Of a stretch of 64,000 bases of DNA, positions 35,176 through 47,799 are shown one piece after another. The stretch spans positions 14,382 to 78,381 of the forward strand of contig MQRK01254223.1 of the NCBI GenBank assembly GCA_001938485.1, given 5' to 3'. Both the position numbers and the translations under genes were made by a program. The DNA is from Girardia tigrina. Taxonomy: Eukaryota; Platyhelminthes; Tricladida; Dugesiidae. How positions within the stretch are numbered: the stretch's first letter is position 1; the number at the start of each line of letters is the position of its first letter. The notes under the pieces are model-generated. The model saw only the letters and a list, made by a program, of their open reading frames with translations, had not been told where the DNA came from and made no database searches.

Positions 35176-35179
35176 ATCA

Positions 35180-37290
35180 ACAAAAATTTTTTTTCTTTTA
35201 TATTTAATGTAATTAATATTACTTGATTTGTTTGGTGCTTAAAATCCCTGGAGATTATGAACATGTTTTATATTTTTTTCACAGATTTTGGAATAATTTC
35301 CAGTTTATCACAACAAATCATTTTTAATATTCATCATATTAACAGTATGAAAATGATTATCTGTAAAAAACATAAATGGATTGAGCCAATTTCTTCTTTT
35401 GTACCATAAATTTTTATATCAGTACTTGAAAAATTATCCTCCTTCAAGACATTTGTCTTTTGTGTTTAATCTTGTTCCAGTCATCTTATTTGTTCTTCCT
35501 TTTTTTGGTTACAATATTAAGAACAATTAAATGTATATAAAAAACTTTTATTATTTTTTCAATTTAATCATTTTTTACAACAATTCTCAACAATATTTTC
35601 GCCAGTAAACATAATTAATCTTCTTTAATATGGGGTTGGACACTTGGAATTGTTAGAAGAACATCTTAATACCAAAAGGGTTGTCTCTTCTGTGGAAAAC
35701 TTTAACCGATATTATTATTTACATTCCTCAATTTTAAAATAAATGCTGTTAATACTAAGTTAAAAAATTAATTCTCAAATGGATTTCACCAAAAATGTTT
35801 AGTTCAATTTTTTAAGAAAAATGATAATAAACATTAAACTATTTTGTTTTTATAAAATATAAAAAAAATAATTTTTCAAATTATTTGATGAAAAAATTCA
35901 TTTTTCATTATAATCAAGTTCATTTCATCATCCAAAGTATTATAAAAATAAAATTATATATATATATATATTATTTTTTTTATTATTTATTTCAAGAAAA
36001 TCTGATTTTACGTTAATAAATTACTTTCTTATATCACTTTGAACTTTTGTTTGTAAGAATATTCTTTAGACTAGATGTGAGAAGTTGAGTCCTCCTCGAC
36101 GACAGGGGTCATTGCCTTCACTCACAACTGAAGCAAATAACATAGTTTTTCCTTTTAAATATCAATCTTCATCATTTATTTTCAAAGGGAAGAACATATG
36201 TTTTATTATACAAAAAGCCCTTTTCAAATTATAATCTGATATTCATCAAAAATTATTGATAAAAGAAACACAAAATTTCTTTCAATAAAAGAACAATGTG
36301 TTTTGAGGTTATCAAAATTAGTGTGACGATTTTTCTTGTAAGACTAAAAAAAATTATAAGAAAAATTTCCATTAATGACGAATGAAATTCTTTTAATTTT
36401 ATATAAATATGAAAAGACGTTATTTTTAAAAAAACAAAATTGTCATAAGCAAATTATTTTTCTCATTATAATAAGCCGAAACGAAATCAAGTTTATGGAG
36501 ACTCTTGAAATTATTTTTTTTACTTCTAGAAATTTTAAAATTTAATGAAAACGAAAAACGGTAGACAAAAAGTATGTTTTGAAAATGCAAAAAAATCAAT
36601 AATAATTATTTTTCTTTAATAATAAATCGAATTTATTTGAATAAAAACTTAAATGAAGATGGTGATGATAATTGCAAATACTCATTAGAAAAATTGAACA
36701 ATGGTTTCCTGACGTTGAAGCTGTGAGAAATAATAACTGATCAACTTTTATGTTACCTATTCGATTGTTCTAATGACAATGTCTTGATAAAATGATCAAA
36801 GGACCACTTTTGATCCACTTTGGTCTTGTGCTGAGTTAGGAATAGTCTGAATTTTAACACTTAGTTAAAACTGTTACTTAAACAGGTGTATCTCCCAAGA
36901 ATAAATATGAAAAGAATTCGGCTAGTATATCAGGTCCTTCCATTATCAATATTACTTTTCAAAAATGCCTTTTAAATCAAAATATCAATGATAATTTTGA
37001 TAGACCTTATGAAACCTTATATACATCTATAACTTTGTGTTGAAAACATCTTTATACTACTTTGAAAAGTTGGTGGAAGAGGTTTATTCTTTTATAGCTT
37101 TGTAGGTGGGTTCTATATAAATTCCTACATAAATATCTTCCCTATTCTTCATTAACTAAAACAATTTTTTTAGTTATTTTAACTATAAATAAATCAATCA
37201 ATTGAATGAAAATTTTAAAGACGAAAAAATCGAATTATTCGAATGATTGTCTTTTACCATTTGTGCTTTCTCCGCATTCTTCTAAACCTA
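35180..37290. other. Intron between exons 3 and 4, middle part
   Basis: No gene recognised. A short minus-strand tract at 36690-36720 (LQRQETI) with a good acceptor is noted under rejected items. Confidence 0.4.
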
Positions 37291-37952
37291 CTGATAAAGG
37301 GACTAACTGGTGTTGATTTGTTTCTGTTAAAGAACCTCCTTCAACCAATAAGTATAGAATAACACAAATGAACGTGTAAATATATTTTTAACAATAAACT
37401 TTATAAAGAAAGGAATTTGGGCTATGTCAAATAAAATCAGGGCGAATAAGAGACCAAATTTCGACAAGATCAACGATATAATGCATCATTTAATCTAATT
37501 TGGCAGGAATATCTCTGGGGATTTAAAGGCCAGGTAGTTGACGGACGGAATCAAATATTCTGCAGGATAAATATTGACCAGACTAGCCTGATCAATACGA
37601 GATTCTCGTAATAAACGTTTCGCACGGAACTTATTGGAAAATTGTTGAGTGATTTTGATTCTTGTAATGTAAGTTTGAATAGAAGAAAATATATCTATTA
37701 TCATAAAGGAGGTTATATGCGATCTGCTCGACAGCAAAAATGAGACCGGGAAAGTCGGATAAACTTGATTGAGGATTTATTAGGAAACAGATCACCCGGA
37801 ATCGGAATTTAATATCATAAAGGTTTCTATGTATTTTAATTTTTATTGATCAAAAAAATAAATATATTTTTAAATCTAATTATAAATATAAATACAAATA
37901 TATTATATAAATATATTATATTATTTATCTAGATTTAACACTTACTCTTAAG
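37291..37952. repeat. LTR-like repeat, copy 1 (fossil)
   Basis: Matches copy 2 at 54032-55019 along its whole length: AACTGGTG, ACCAATAAGTATAGAATAAC, GACCAGACTAG/GATCAGATTAC, TACGAGATTCT, GGTTATATG and TTTAATTTTTATTGAT-AAAAAA. The right end is TTTAACA, like the TTAACA of copy 2. It is an old, diverged copy. No coding region was found beside it. Confidence 0.55.
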
Positions 37953-39585
37953 TAATTATTTATTCCAAAATTTGCAAAAAATCATTTGTAACGTTTATAA
38001 AAATGTTTTAACAGTCTAAGGGAATGACTTTAATCAACACAATATTCTCCGTTGCTTTTTACATTTGAAATCATTCTTTAAGTTTCTTTATTCCCGTAAA
38101 ATTGTTCAAAGTGCTATTTTAAATCTTTCCCTAACAAAAAAAGAGATTTGAAGAGACCTAAATAGATAAGAATCAAAATGAAAAAGTTCTTGCTAAAAGG
38201 ATCCAGCCAAGTTCTCTCAATTTTTTACTGCCTCTATAAAGATATATACAATCTTGTATTATCATGAAGAAACATAACACATTTTCGGTTAGTTAATTAT
38301 TGGCACTTTTTAGAGTTTTTTTATTGTTTCTTTTTTAGAAGCAGATTATAATCAGAAATGCTTTTCGAATCTTATCAAAGACTTTAAAAAATCTGTTTTG
38401 GATGATGATTTGATTTCGCTAATGTTAGAAGGGTTTTACTTTTTGTTACTTCCGGAAACGCTCCCCTGTGTTTTCTATTCGAGAACTACATGCACATGTT
38501 CGTTTTGAAAGAACTTTTCTGATAATTGATGAGGTACCCAAATTTCAAGTCAAAGAACGGAACCAAGCTTGTATATGTGATGATATGCTCTGCTGTGGAG
38601 AATCTGCAACAAATTCGATAGCTCTTTGGTGGTAAATGGTCACACAATGTGTCTTAAATTAACTTTTTTTTCATTTATACTAATTATTTTTTTTCTAAAG
38701 AAAAAAGTATTTAATAAAACAAAATATATATCTTAATTATACAAGAGAAAAAACGTGATAAATTTTTGATATAATCTTATTAAAAATAATAATAAAAATA
38801 AATATAAAAATGCTACGAAATTTCCAAAAAACCAAATATTTATTCAAATACTATAATAAAAAATATGCATAATTCAAATTATATAATATATTTTTAACAT
38901 ATTACTGTAAAAATTGATTTTTTTGGTTTTGTTTTAATTTCTAAAGCCATCCTCAAATAACGTAAAATTAATATTTATAAAATTATAAATAATTTAATAT
39001 TTGTTTTCGTCGTTTTTTATTCTCAAAAAAATCTGAGTCTGCTTGAGTTAATTTTTTTTCAGTGAATAAAAAATAAATCTATCAAAGAAAAAAAAATCTG
39101 TAAAACTGTTTAATGATTAACCGAGTTTTTCCCCTCAGATTTATCCAAACCAACCCCAACAATTCTAGTTATTAAACTAAATTATCTGAAAATTATTCGT
39201 TTTTTCCCTCCATCATTTCTCGTCGAGAGATTGGCAATTATGAGACATCGTAAAAATTCGTCTAATTAGAAGATGTCTTTAAAAATTTAAACCAAGTAAT
39301 GTAAGTTTAATTTTTCACAGTCTATCACATTTTAATTGCTAAAAAGAATTTACAGTGTTGCTCCAAACTAAACTAATTTTATTTGTTAAATCAATCAAAA
39401 TGAGAAAGAAGAAATAAAGAAGAAAAATCCATTAAAATAATTTTATAAAAATAATACTATTCATTGTAGATAATATATTTTTATTTCATTAATTAAATGT
39501 TTGTTTTCTAAAGTACAAATTAATTATACAAAGATCTAACAAAAATTCTTAGAAAAGAATAATCTTCTTCAACTGTATTGACGTC
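37953..39585. other. Intron sequence
   Basis: AT-rich. A short plus-strand coding-like tract near 38495-38610 (FERTFLIIDEVPKFQVKERN) is noted without family. Confidence 0.35.
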
Positions 39586-39642
39586 TTATTACTTGTTGAA
39601 TCGGATGATGACGGTTGATCAGCCGAAATTAATAACAATATA
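39586..39642 (+). mobile_element. Penelope-like element end, interrupted by a mariner
   Basis: CGGATGATGACGGTTGATC and AGCCGAAATTAATAAC correspond to the hammerhead end of PLE copies a and b. The mariner at 39643 begins immediately afterwards at a TA, so the PLE fragment is the older insertion. Confidence 0.55.
39602..39628 (+). ncRNA. Hammerhead-like core, PLE end at 39.6 kb
   Basis: CGGATGA (one base off CUGANGA), a GGTTGATC-type helix II with the usual TTGAT loop, and GAAA at 39625-39628. Confidence 0.35.
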
Positions 39643-40607
39643 TTGGGTTGAGTAAAACGTATTTTCGTTTTTTGCAGATAAATGACAATAAGAGACAGAT
39701 TCGCATATAAAACGTCCATTTATTTGAAGAAACTATTATTGCATTTTGTGAAAGTTATTGAAAGATTAAATTCTCAAGTTGTGTTTTAAGATGCCATTTG
39801 TTTAATTAGATAAAATAATTATCATTTTTGTAAGTGAAAGAGTGTGTCAAAGTCCGTTTTCTAAATTTCGTGCTGATGATACCTCACGTCAAGATTGTGA
39901 GCGTTCTGGCCGACCAGTGGTTGAGGATGATCAAATCAAGACATTTGTTGAAAACAATCCACGATACACGACTCTGGAATTTGCAGAAAAAGTCAAAGTA
40001 TCCAAAAATATAGTTGTGAATCGTTTGCAAGCTCTGGAAAACTTAATTCAGCACAATATTTGGATACCTCATATTTTAAGTGAAAAAAAAACTTAATGGA
40101 CCGCGTCTATTTGTGACTCGTTGATGAAAAGAAACAAACATGTGCTATTTCTGAAACATATGGTAACATATGATGAAAAAAAGGTTGTTCTCCTTAAAAT
40201 AAAGCGTAACCGGTCATGGAAAAAAGCGAGGTGAATCTCCTAAAACTATAGCAAAAAGAAATATTCATACCAAAAAGCCATGTTGTGTCTGTAGGTGGGA
40301 TTTTGAAGGTGTGGTTTATTACGAATTGCTTTCTCCAATCGGGATTACTAATTCCTCTAAATATAGAGCACAATTGGATTCATTGAAGGCAGCAATCAAT
40401 GTAAAGTGGTCAGAACTAGCTAATCATTATTTTTGCACAGAAACCAAAAACGTTCTGGGAGGATGGAATCCTCAATTTACCATCACAATGGCTGAAAGTT
40501 ATTATTCAAAATGGAGCATATTTAATATACTACAAATACTTTTCTATGAAAATTGGTTTCAACTATTTTTTACTGAAAAATATGAAATTACTTTTTGCTC
40601 AACCCAA
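39643..40607 (+). mobile_element. Mariner transposon 3 with both ends, 965 bp
   Basis: The terminal inverted repeats are TTGGGTTGAGTAAAACGTAT on the left and, inverted, TTGGGTTGAGCAAAAAGTA on the right, each flanked by TA as expected for a mariner target duplication. The plus strand encodes CERSGRPVVEDDQIK, FAEKVKVSKNIVVNRLQALE (helix-turn-helix) and later mariner-like pieces (SHVVSVGGILKVWF, LNIEHNWIH, KWLKVI-type tail) in several frames. At 965 bp it is shorter than the usual 1.3 kb, so internal sequence is lost. It is inactive. Confidence 0.9.
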
Positions 40608-41476
40608 TATTATGATGAACATTTTATAGGTTTACAAACTAACTAATCTCATTATTTTAATATTTATATGAAAAGAATAATATTTGAATTTATTGTGTGA
40701 TGTTTCAAATATTTTTTTGTTAAGTAAAAAGTTGTATGATTTATGTTTTATGGTGCAATTTGATATTTCTTCCTCTCTAAAAGAATGGATAAAGGATGTG
40801 ATGGACATATAAACTTTAAAAACGTTTTATTTCTTAAATATACTTTTCTAAATATGCATTATGTATATATCATATTTGAATTTGTTTAAATAATTAATCA
40901 AACTATAAAATATAAATAAAATATAATTTCAAAATCATTACAACATATTAAACGACAGTAATACTTTAGAGAATATCAAAATTTGATATTAAAACGTCAT
41001 CCATTAAGTACTTATTATTTATTATTATAAATGATTATAGTAATGCTAGTAATAATATTAATTATGAAAATATCAAAATATTGGGTGGAAATAAAATATT
41101 GGCATAAACAAAATCATAAAACAATGTGACACAAAAAACAACTGCACTAATAAAGTATAAATGGATGGCACAACATTGTAAAGTGCGAAATTGATAATTT
41201 ATAGAATAATACCAACAATGTTTGAGAGGGTTGGTTGTAACATTTGTCCCTTCCCTAGCCCCCAATGTCATGTCTAGGGGCATCCATAAACCACCAATTT
41301 CACATAATCTACGCAGAGCTATAATCTATGTCTGGCAGCCAATTATCAAAAAAAAACATTAATATGCAAATAACAACATCAATTGTTATAATATATAAGC
41401 CGCTCAGCATCTTTGATAAATATATTTGATAGAGAAATAAGAGTCACGCAATTAGGAGCAATTGAAGAAAACTCAC
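40608..41476. other. Intron between exons 3 and 4, right part
   Basis: AT-rich; no supported feature. Confidence 0.4.
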
Positions 41477-41500
41477 TTCCGTTATCGTTTCTTTTACGCA
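41477..41500 (-). CDS. Large minus-strand gene, 24-nt microexon (exon 3)
   Basis: Acceptor CTGATTTATTTCAG and a near-perfect donor GAA|GTGAGT bracket exactly eight codons, CVKETITE, phase 0 at both borders. Both neighbouring exons are also phase 0, so it can be included or skipped without a frame change. Strong splice sites at such a small size are typical of regulated microexons in cytoskeletal genes. Confidence 0.6.
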
Positions 41501-41639
41501 CTGAAATAAATCAGAAGATTAAATAAAACAAGAATAAGAAATCGATTATTCCACGTTTAATTAATTAATTTAATCCTCTTCAATGAAACAAAATTAGTTT
41601 TCCAACTATTTCAAAAATTAAATATATATTTATTATTAT

Positions 41640-42455
41640 TATTATTATTATTATTTAATATTAAAAAATTTTAAATATAAAGACATTTTAGTTTTAGTTT
41701 AACTATTTTATTTTGATTATTGCTACAAATTTAAATTATTTGAATTAATTATAAACGGAGTATTATCAAAAGTAAATGTACGTCTCAAACGGAGTAATGG
41801 CCTAAAAAACAACGTTGATTTTTATGGAAAGTTAAAAAATTTTCTTAAATATATCCTTTTGCTTACCATAATGATAATGCTACTATGCTAATACTATATG
41901 ACTACAGATGATAGTTTATGACAGTTACGTATATGAAAACGAGAGGAGAATCGCTGTCACCTTCAAAATATATTTATCAATATTTTCAAACATTGTTTAC
42001 GATTTCTTCGCTGTGAAAAGGTCTGCGCTATCCCTAACAGTGGACGTCCTAAGTCTTCACCTCGTATTTATGTTGCAAAGTAGTTTCCATTTCTTCTGTT
42101 TCACGGGCTACTGAACGCTGGTTTCTGAAAGATTTCGGTTACAATAGTAGGGTAATACCTGGATTTTTCGTAAATAAGTCATTGCTCTTGTATTAGGTTT
42201 TTTTGGTTTTTATGTGTTACACTTTGCACCCAAAAATAGACACATGTACTTATTTTTGGAAACTGTCATTTTTAACTCGAAATTGACCATTATTGCTTTG
42301 ATCAATTCATATGGAGGCAAAAAATTAGCACAGGTGTGCTTATTTTCGGAAAACCCCGGTAGGTAGGAAATCACTATCATTCTCAACCAATATTGTTCAT
42401 CACTGGTCTTGAGCACAAAAATATTGAACAAATAATTTTACTTTTAGGATACAAT
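41640..42455. other. Intron between exons 2 and 3
   Basis: Only faint coding-like tracts (for example minus-strand ETEEMETTLQHKYEVKT near 42060-42110); no gene supported. Confidence 0.3.
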
Positions 42456-43200
42456 TATCTTCAGTAGATAATATTTCCTTTCATCTAGACGTCGGGTCAA
42501 GGTTTTGCGTCCACCAGATCAAGTATTTAATGTTAAATAAATACCTTCAATCAATGGTAGGTCCGAGTTCTGGTAATTTTTTGGCTCACATTTCAATCCC
42601 CTTTCACTATCCTCTTCAACAGTCCTTGAAAAACATTCTTCCGAATTCATAGGCGATAGTTCACCTTCCCTTCTATAAAGGCAACCAAACTCTTAATACA
42701 GCAAATAACGATTTTATACTTTCTGAGTCTGTCCAGATATTAAAATACATATACTGAAACATACTTAGGACCTCAGCCCTAACAATAACAGAAAATTGTA
42801 CAATATGTAAATTCAAACGAACTTTAATGAAAGTTCAAATAAAAACACCATATAATCTTAGAGGATTTTGATACTTAGAAAAAATTCCTAAATATCACAT
42901 TTTATATTACTTTCCGTTGATATAACACTCTTTGCAATGTCTCCTGGGAAATTCCACATTTTACGTAGGAATTAATTGTTCTGGATTATGTTGCAAAATA
43001 TTACCTGACACCTTTTGCTGCTGATAACATTCCGCAGAAAAGACAACATATCTTGTCAACGACTTCGACTGACTCTGCGATAATTCTTATCATTCAGACT
43101 CAATGTATTAATCTTAATTTATTTTCCACAAAGGATCTCTAAAACTGAGAAGAAACACGAGTCCAAAAAAGTCATTTTAAAGCATTCCTTGACAGAACAA
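42456..43200 (-). pseudogene. Decayed unassigned coding region
   Basis: On the minus strand, codon-like pieces follow one another in the same order: KSLTRYVVFSAECYQQQK and NPEQLIPT, EFPRRHCKECYINGK, VIVRAEVLSMFQYMYFNIWT, then REGELSPMNSEECFSRTVEE with LKCEPKNYQNSDLPLIEG, and KTLTRRLDERKYYL. The composition is less AT-rich than the flanks. It reads as a broken gene or mobile-element ORF. The family is not recognised, and its phase does not fit the large gene. Confidence 0.35.
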
Positions 43201-43995
43201 TATGGAAAAAATGCAAATATTAAAAGTGTTTGTTTATTTAGCAGTTGGATTCCTGAATGATAAAAGTAACTCTTCCGGTTCACTAGGAATAAAATGAATG
43301 AAAATTTTATCAGTCTATTTCATATTGCTTGGTTATTTATATTGTATTTTATATATTCATTTTATACTTCTAGTCAGTATTATATTTTTGAATTATTTTC
43401 ATAAAGAATTGCAAAAATGTACACTAATTTTCTTTTAATCAAGGAGTAAATTGGTGCTAAATTATCAGTCCTGCAACAGAATATATAAAAATTCATCTTG
43501 CAAATTATGTACATTTTTCATTCCCAATTATTTTATTCTCAAAAGCAAAATATTCTTGTTAAGTTGCCTTTAAATTTGAAGTTGTAACAATTATTTTTGC
43601 CTAAATGTAAAAATAGCAGTTTGGGGGAATAAATATTGTTGGTCATTTTTAGCAAACAAAACGAAGGAGCCAGGCATTTTATTCCATACAATGTCGAGGG
43701 AAAATTAGGGACATATGGCTTTGTGAAAGTCATAAAATTGTTCTAATTGTATGACGAAACACCCTAAATATTATACGTCAGTCCAATTATAATTGAGAGG
43801 CAAATAACAATTAAAGAAAGATAATAAATTTATAAAAATAATTATAATATATTTTATCGTTATGATTAGTTCCACAAAGTTCGAAATGTTTTGAAGATGA
43901 AGTCTTTTGCACATCAATAACATCATATAACATCTCTATTATTACTTTTTATCAATCATTATAATAAGCATAATTATATAAAAAAGATAACATAC

Positions 43996-44388
43996 ATTCA
44001 CTTTGAATTTTAATTCATTTAATGTCGTTATTGGTTTAGATGAAGATCCAGTCAAAGACATTCCTGATCCAAGATTGTTTTGGCAAAATACAATGAATGA
44101 ATGAATATGATCCTTTATTTCTACAGTCACTTGATGAAGAATGTTTTTCTCTATCTTTGCAGCTTGTACTGAATATGAAAGATCGGACACCGCATTCTCA
44201 TTACCAGACATATCTTCAACACTATACGGAGACGAAAGAGAATCTCCAAAACTATTCTCCCGGCTTTTGAGCGTACTGATTTCAAGTTCATTATGTAAAG
44301 AAGACGCACTGGTTGATAGAATGTTTTCTTCTAATACTTCTTTGCCAGAAATTTTATGATCTTCTTCTTCCTCTTCTTCAATGTGGCC
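43996..44388 (-). CDS. Large minus-strand gene, exon 2 (largest)
   Basis: 131 codons, phase 0 to phase 0. Acceptor ATATTCATAG, donor AAT|GTATGT. It begins GHIEEEEEEDHKISGKEVLE, continues through a Ser-rich acidic linker (SRENSFGDSLSSPYSVEDMS), then turns helical (SVQAAKIEKNILHQVTVEIK) and ends NELKFKVN. The first two thirds look like a disordered linker, the last third like a rod helix. Confidence 0.8.
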
Positions 44389-45100
44389 CTATGAATATTT
44401 TTTTTAAAAAAATAATCAAAGATTGAATTTTAATTACAGATATTTAAAAATGAAATTAATATCAAAACCAAATTAATAAATATTTATGTTATAAAAACGT
44501 GAAAAATACAAAAATATATTAAATTTAATATTACAGGAAATAATCAAGATTCGTATTTCTGTCGTCAGATCAACCGCAATTACGAAAACGTAAACAATTT
44601 GTCTGACCTCAAACAAAATAAAATAGAATTTGTGAATTAATCATTCTACAACCTTGTAATTCAAAAAGGAACGAATTTTGTTTTCGTTAAATAATGTTTA
44701 TTTTTGAATAATCTGTCATCAGTTTGTCTTGAGATTATATCATAAATGATCATGCAGAATGTAATGATAATAATATTTCTAGCTTAAAGTCTTGACGTTT
44801 TAAAAGGTTTAAGAACACAGGACTGAATAAGTAAAGTTTAAAACATACATAAAGCAATTACCATAGAACTTAATTTTTAGTAGTGATATGTTTACGAATA
44901 TAAGCATCCCCCTACTGTTTCGGATAACTGTGTATTACAAATAATATTCAGCATTGGCGCACAGAGTAGTGAATCATAGACTCTGTATCGGATAGAAACC
45001 ATATGACAAATACAAAGTTTTCTGATCCTCTCACACGGCTTCAGATGCAAGAGTGCGAGCTTTCAATGCACAGGCACGCTTCGGCTTCCCTCTGAAAAAT
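44389..45100. other. Intron between exons 1 and 2, left edge
   Basis: AT-rich; no supported feature. Confidence 0.4.
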
Positions 45101-45106
45101 GAACAG

Positions 45107-46000
45107 TCATGTTCCTTCGTTCCGTGATTCTCGAGACTTTTGCCTGTAAACGTATCTATTGCAACTGGGAAATTGGCAATGAAACATTCCCTTATACTTT
45201 ATATTATCCAGCTGAAAATTCAGCACCACACTAGGGATTACTCTTGGACAGTCCTCATCAGTTACACCGGCAGACACTGGCATATCATGTTCCAAGTTCA
45301 AAGGTCCAGTACGGTTTTCTGTTTCTTCTCTTTGTACTACTTGGATGTTCGTAGTACCATTAACTTGGATTCGATGATCAATTAATAAATATCATTGTAT
45401 CCATCCATTATTTTTAAAACTTTTGCGGCAGTTCTCCTTGGGACATATAAATGAACCATCACCTCTCTGTGCCGACGGCGCCGTGGCCAGATGCACATTC
45501 TTAACGTGTCTTGGGAGTTCATTCTGCTCAGCAAATTCTTTAAAGTGAGAATGGAATGCGCAAGCTAATAGTTTGATGCGAGGCTGAAGCATTTGCGGAT
45601 ATTCTTTCTCGTACTCGACAACCTCTTTCAGTCGCTCAGATATGGTTCCTTTAATCAGTTGTTTAAATTCCTCATCCTTGTCGAGAAACTCTCTTTCGTT
45701 TAGACTTTCCCTGTATTCTAACAAATTTGCCGGTTCGATGAATATCCAGAGCACATCGCAAGCAATGAGCGCTCACATCACTTTCTTTTTACAACCACTG
45801 ATTCTGAGATTTTCTGAGAACATCTCAGAGTTTAGAACTCTTTGATCCTCAGCTACACCCTTCCGTGAATTATATTCATAGAATACTATGCGTCTTTTGA
45901 CCAGAATCACTCTTGCCCCAGTCAGTTCAATCGTCATGTCCTTATTCGGGATTCTGTCGAGTTTGGTCTTCTTGTGAGCTATCCTCTCTTTACCGCTATA
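45107..46000 (-). pseudogene. Decayed ORF with C2H2-finger-like motifs
   Basis: Codon-like minus-strand pieces: IELTGARVILVKRRIVFYEY, NLRISGCKKK, EPANLLEYRESLNEREFLDK, LQPRIKLLACAFHSHFKEFA, LPRHVKNVHLATAP, then FICPKENCRKSFKNNGWIQ and GMFHCQFPSCNRYVYRQKSR. The CPx4C and CxFPxC spacings followed by basic residues suggest zinc fingers of the kind found in some retrotransposon proteins or zinc-finger factors. The region is markedly GC-richer than its surroundings, suggesting transferred or repeat-derived sequence. Family not established; it is broken. Confidence 0.45.
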
Positions 46001-46009
46001 ATAGTTTCA

Positions 46010-46680
46010 AATACCTTTAACTTATTTTTTGTTTCGAACTAAAAATTATTCTTTGCTTTATTTAAAAATTTAAAAAAAGTAAAGTGAAACAGACAAATAC
46101 AGATTCTCTTTAAAACAATGACTTATAGCCCGTGTGATACCTCATCTTTGTGAATGGATGTTGTTTGTTGCTTTTGCATATGTCTTTTCTTTTACTTATT
46201 TGGAATGTGCATGTTTATGTATCTGTATTATATTTCTGGTACGAGTTTTTAAAAATTTATTAATAAGTATGGATAAAAATTCGAATGTCAATATTGACGT
46301 CTACGTAGATAATTAATAATAACTAATAACTTCTATGTCTAGCAATCTATGATATTTTTGAACAATTAAGTCACCAGCAGCCAACATTGATCAATAGGAC
46401 TGACCCTATCCTCATCTATATACCTCTTCCACCATACTCTCAAAACCTTTCACCGACAGATTACACTTTTTCAAGCATCTTGATAATTTTCTCCACGGTT
46501 GGATCTTCATAAATTAGGACAAAGTCAAAAGATCATTCGTCGACTTCATCTAACCCCAAACACAAAATTTGTGACTCGTTTGGGAAAATGTGCTGATTTT
46601 TATGGTACTTATTTCGATTAAATTAAATGAATATGATAAAAAGGTTCTAAAATTATAAACCTGAAGGATGCAAAACATTT
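46010..46680. other. Intron sequence
   Basis: Nothing supported. Confidence 0.4.
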
Positions 46681-46682
46681 GT

Positions 46683-46691
46683 AACAACCTA

Positions 46692-46731
<40 letters not shown>

Positions 46732-46732
46732 A
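46683..46732. repeat. Compound (TA)n(TG)n microsatellite
   Basis: A TA run passing directly into a TG run. Confidence 0.95.
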
Positions 46733-47290
46733 ACAAAATGAAAATATTCTAATTTTGTATTATTAATAAAAAAGAAATTAAGTCGGATCTGGTTTTTATC
46801 AAATTTTGTTGAAACGAAACTGGAAATAAATAATAATATTTTGAATATTTAATATTATTTGTACATAGTCTTTTCAATTATGAATGTTGATCAATGTTTG
46901 ATCAATAATGATTCATAGTAAAGCTTCTGAAGTTAAATTAATATTATAATAAAACATTATTAGATAATATATACATCTACATATATTTATCAATTAATTA
47001 ATAAGAGAAACAATTGTACATAAATATGAATTCCTTTAGAATTCAGATTATCACTAATAAGAGAAATACATCCTTTTAAATTAACCAATTATTATGTCAA
47101 TTTTGTAAAAAAGATAGACATAAATAAAATATTTTTTGTAGAAATATATGGAAATGTTACAATGAAGAAATAAATTAAAAAAACAATATTTATTAACGAA
47201 ATAAATTAATTTCCCAAATATTTTTCATAAAAGAAAACTTGATCTTTAAATTTTAGAATAAAATATTTAATATAAAAATTGTTTTTTTTT
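46733..47290. other. Intron sequence
   Basis: AT-rich; no supported feature. Confidence 0.4.
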
Positions 47291-47294
47291 ACAT

Positions 47295-47636
47295 TTAATA
47301 ATTAATTAAGTTTATTATTTTTAATTTATAATGATTTGATTCTATCATAAACTGAAAGGAAATAATAACTAAATCTAAGAATTTTAATTTAATTAAATAA
47401 TAAATTTTATTTCCTAGGATGAAGAAGTAGAATGATTGACACACGGAAGTTTGATGAATAAGAATTCGTCGAAAATCTTTGAAATAAATTTTATCTGATT
47501 CCTCCTTTTTATAAACTTGTATTTCTTTTATTAAAACAGCAAACGGCGCTCTGATATAATAATCTTTAATATTCGAGGAGATTCCTTTCGACACTCTTTG
47601 AACTGGTTTTACTTCATCATTCAGTCTTATCTTGTT
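47295..47636 (-). CDS. Unassigned minus-strand open tract
   Basis: The frame is open from 47636 downward. Its first 65 or so codons are codon-like: NKIRLNDEVKPVQRVSKGIS, YYIRAPFAVLIKEIQVYKK, DKIYFKDFRRILIHQTSVCQ. The rest is AT-driven. No ATG, no clear acceptor and no recognised family. It may be an exon with unusual borders or an old element fragment. Confidence 0.25.
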   Translation of the reverse strand, partial: NKIRLNDEVKPVQRVSKGISSNIKDYYIRAPFAVLIKEIQVYKKEESDKIYFKDFRRILIHQTSVCQSFYFFILGNKIYYLIKLKFLDLVIISFQFMIESNHYKLKIINLINY

Positions 47637-47799
47637 TCAGATTGCCTTTTATTCAAGGAATTCGCAATTAATATTCGACCGTATGCTGTACTTATTCATT
47701 TTATAAAAAATATAATTATTGACAAAATAATATTTTTAATAAAATATATGTTGGAAAATGCATTTAAAAAAAGGAAATACAAGTTATTAAAAATATAAA

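Noticed and set aside
36690-36720. Minus-strand LQRQETI after a good TTTCTCACAG acceptor
   Set aside because: No usable donor except a weak GTTCAA, and a stop follows a few codons later; too short to support.
46650-46735. Possible PLE end (CCTGAAGGATGC) before the (TA)(TG) tract
   Set aside because: No GAAA or helix II follows, so it does not meet the standard used for the other copies.
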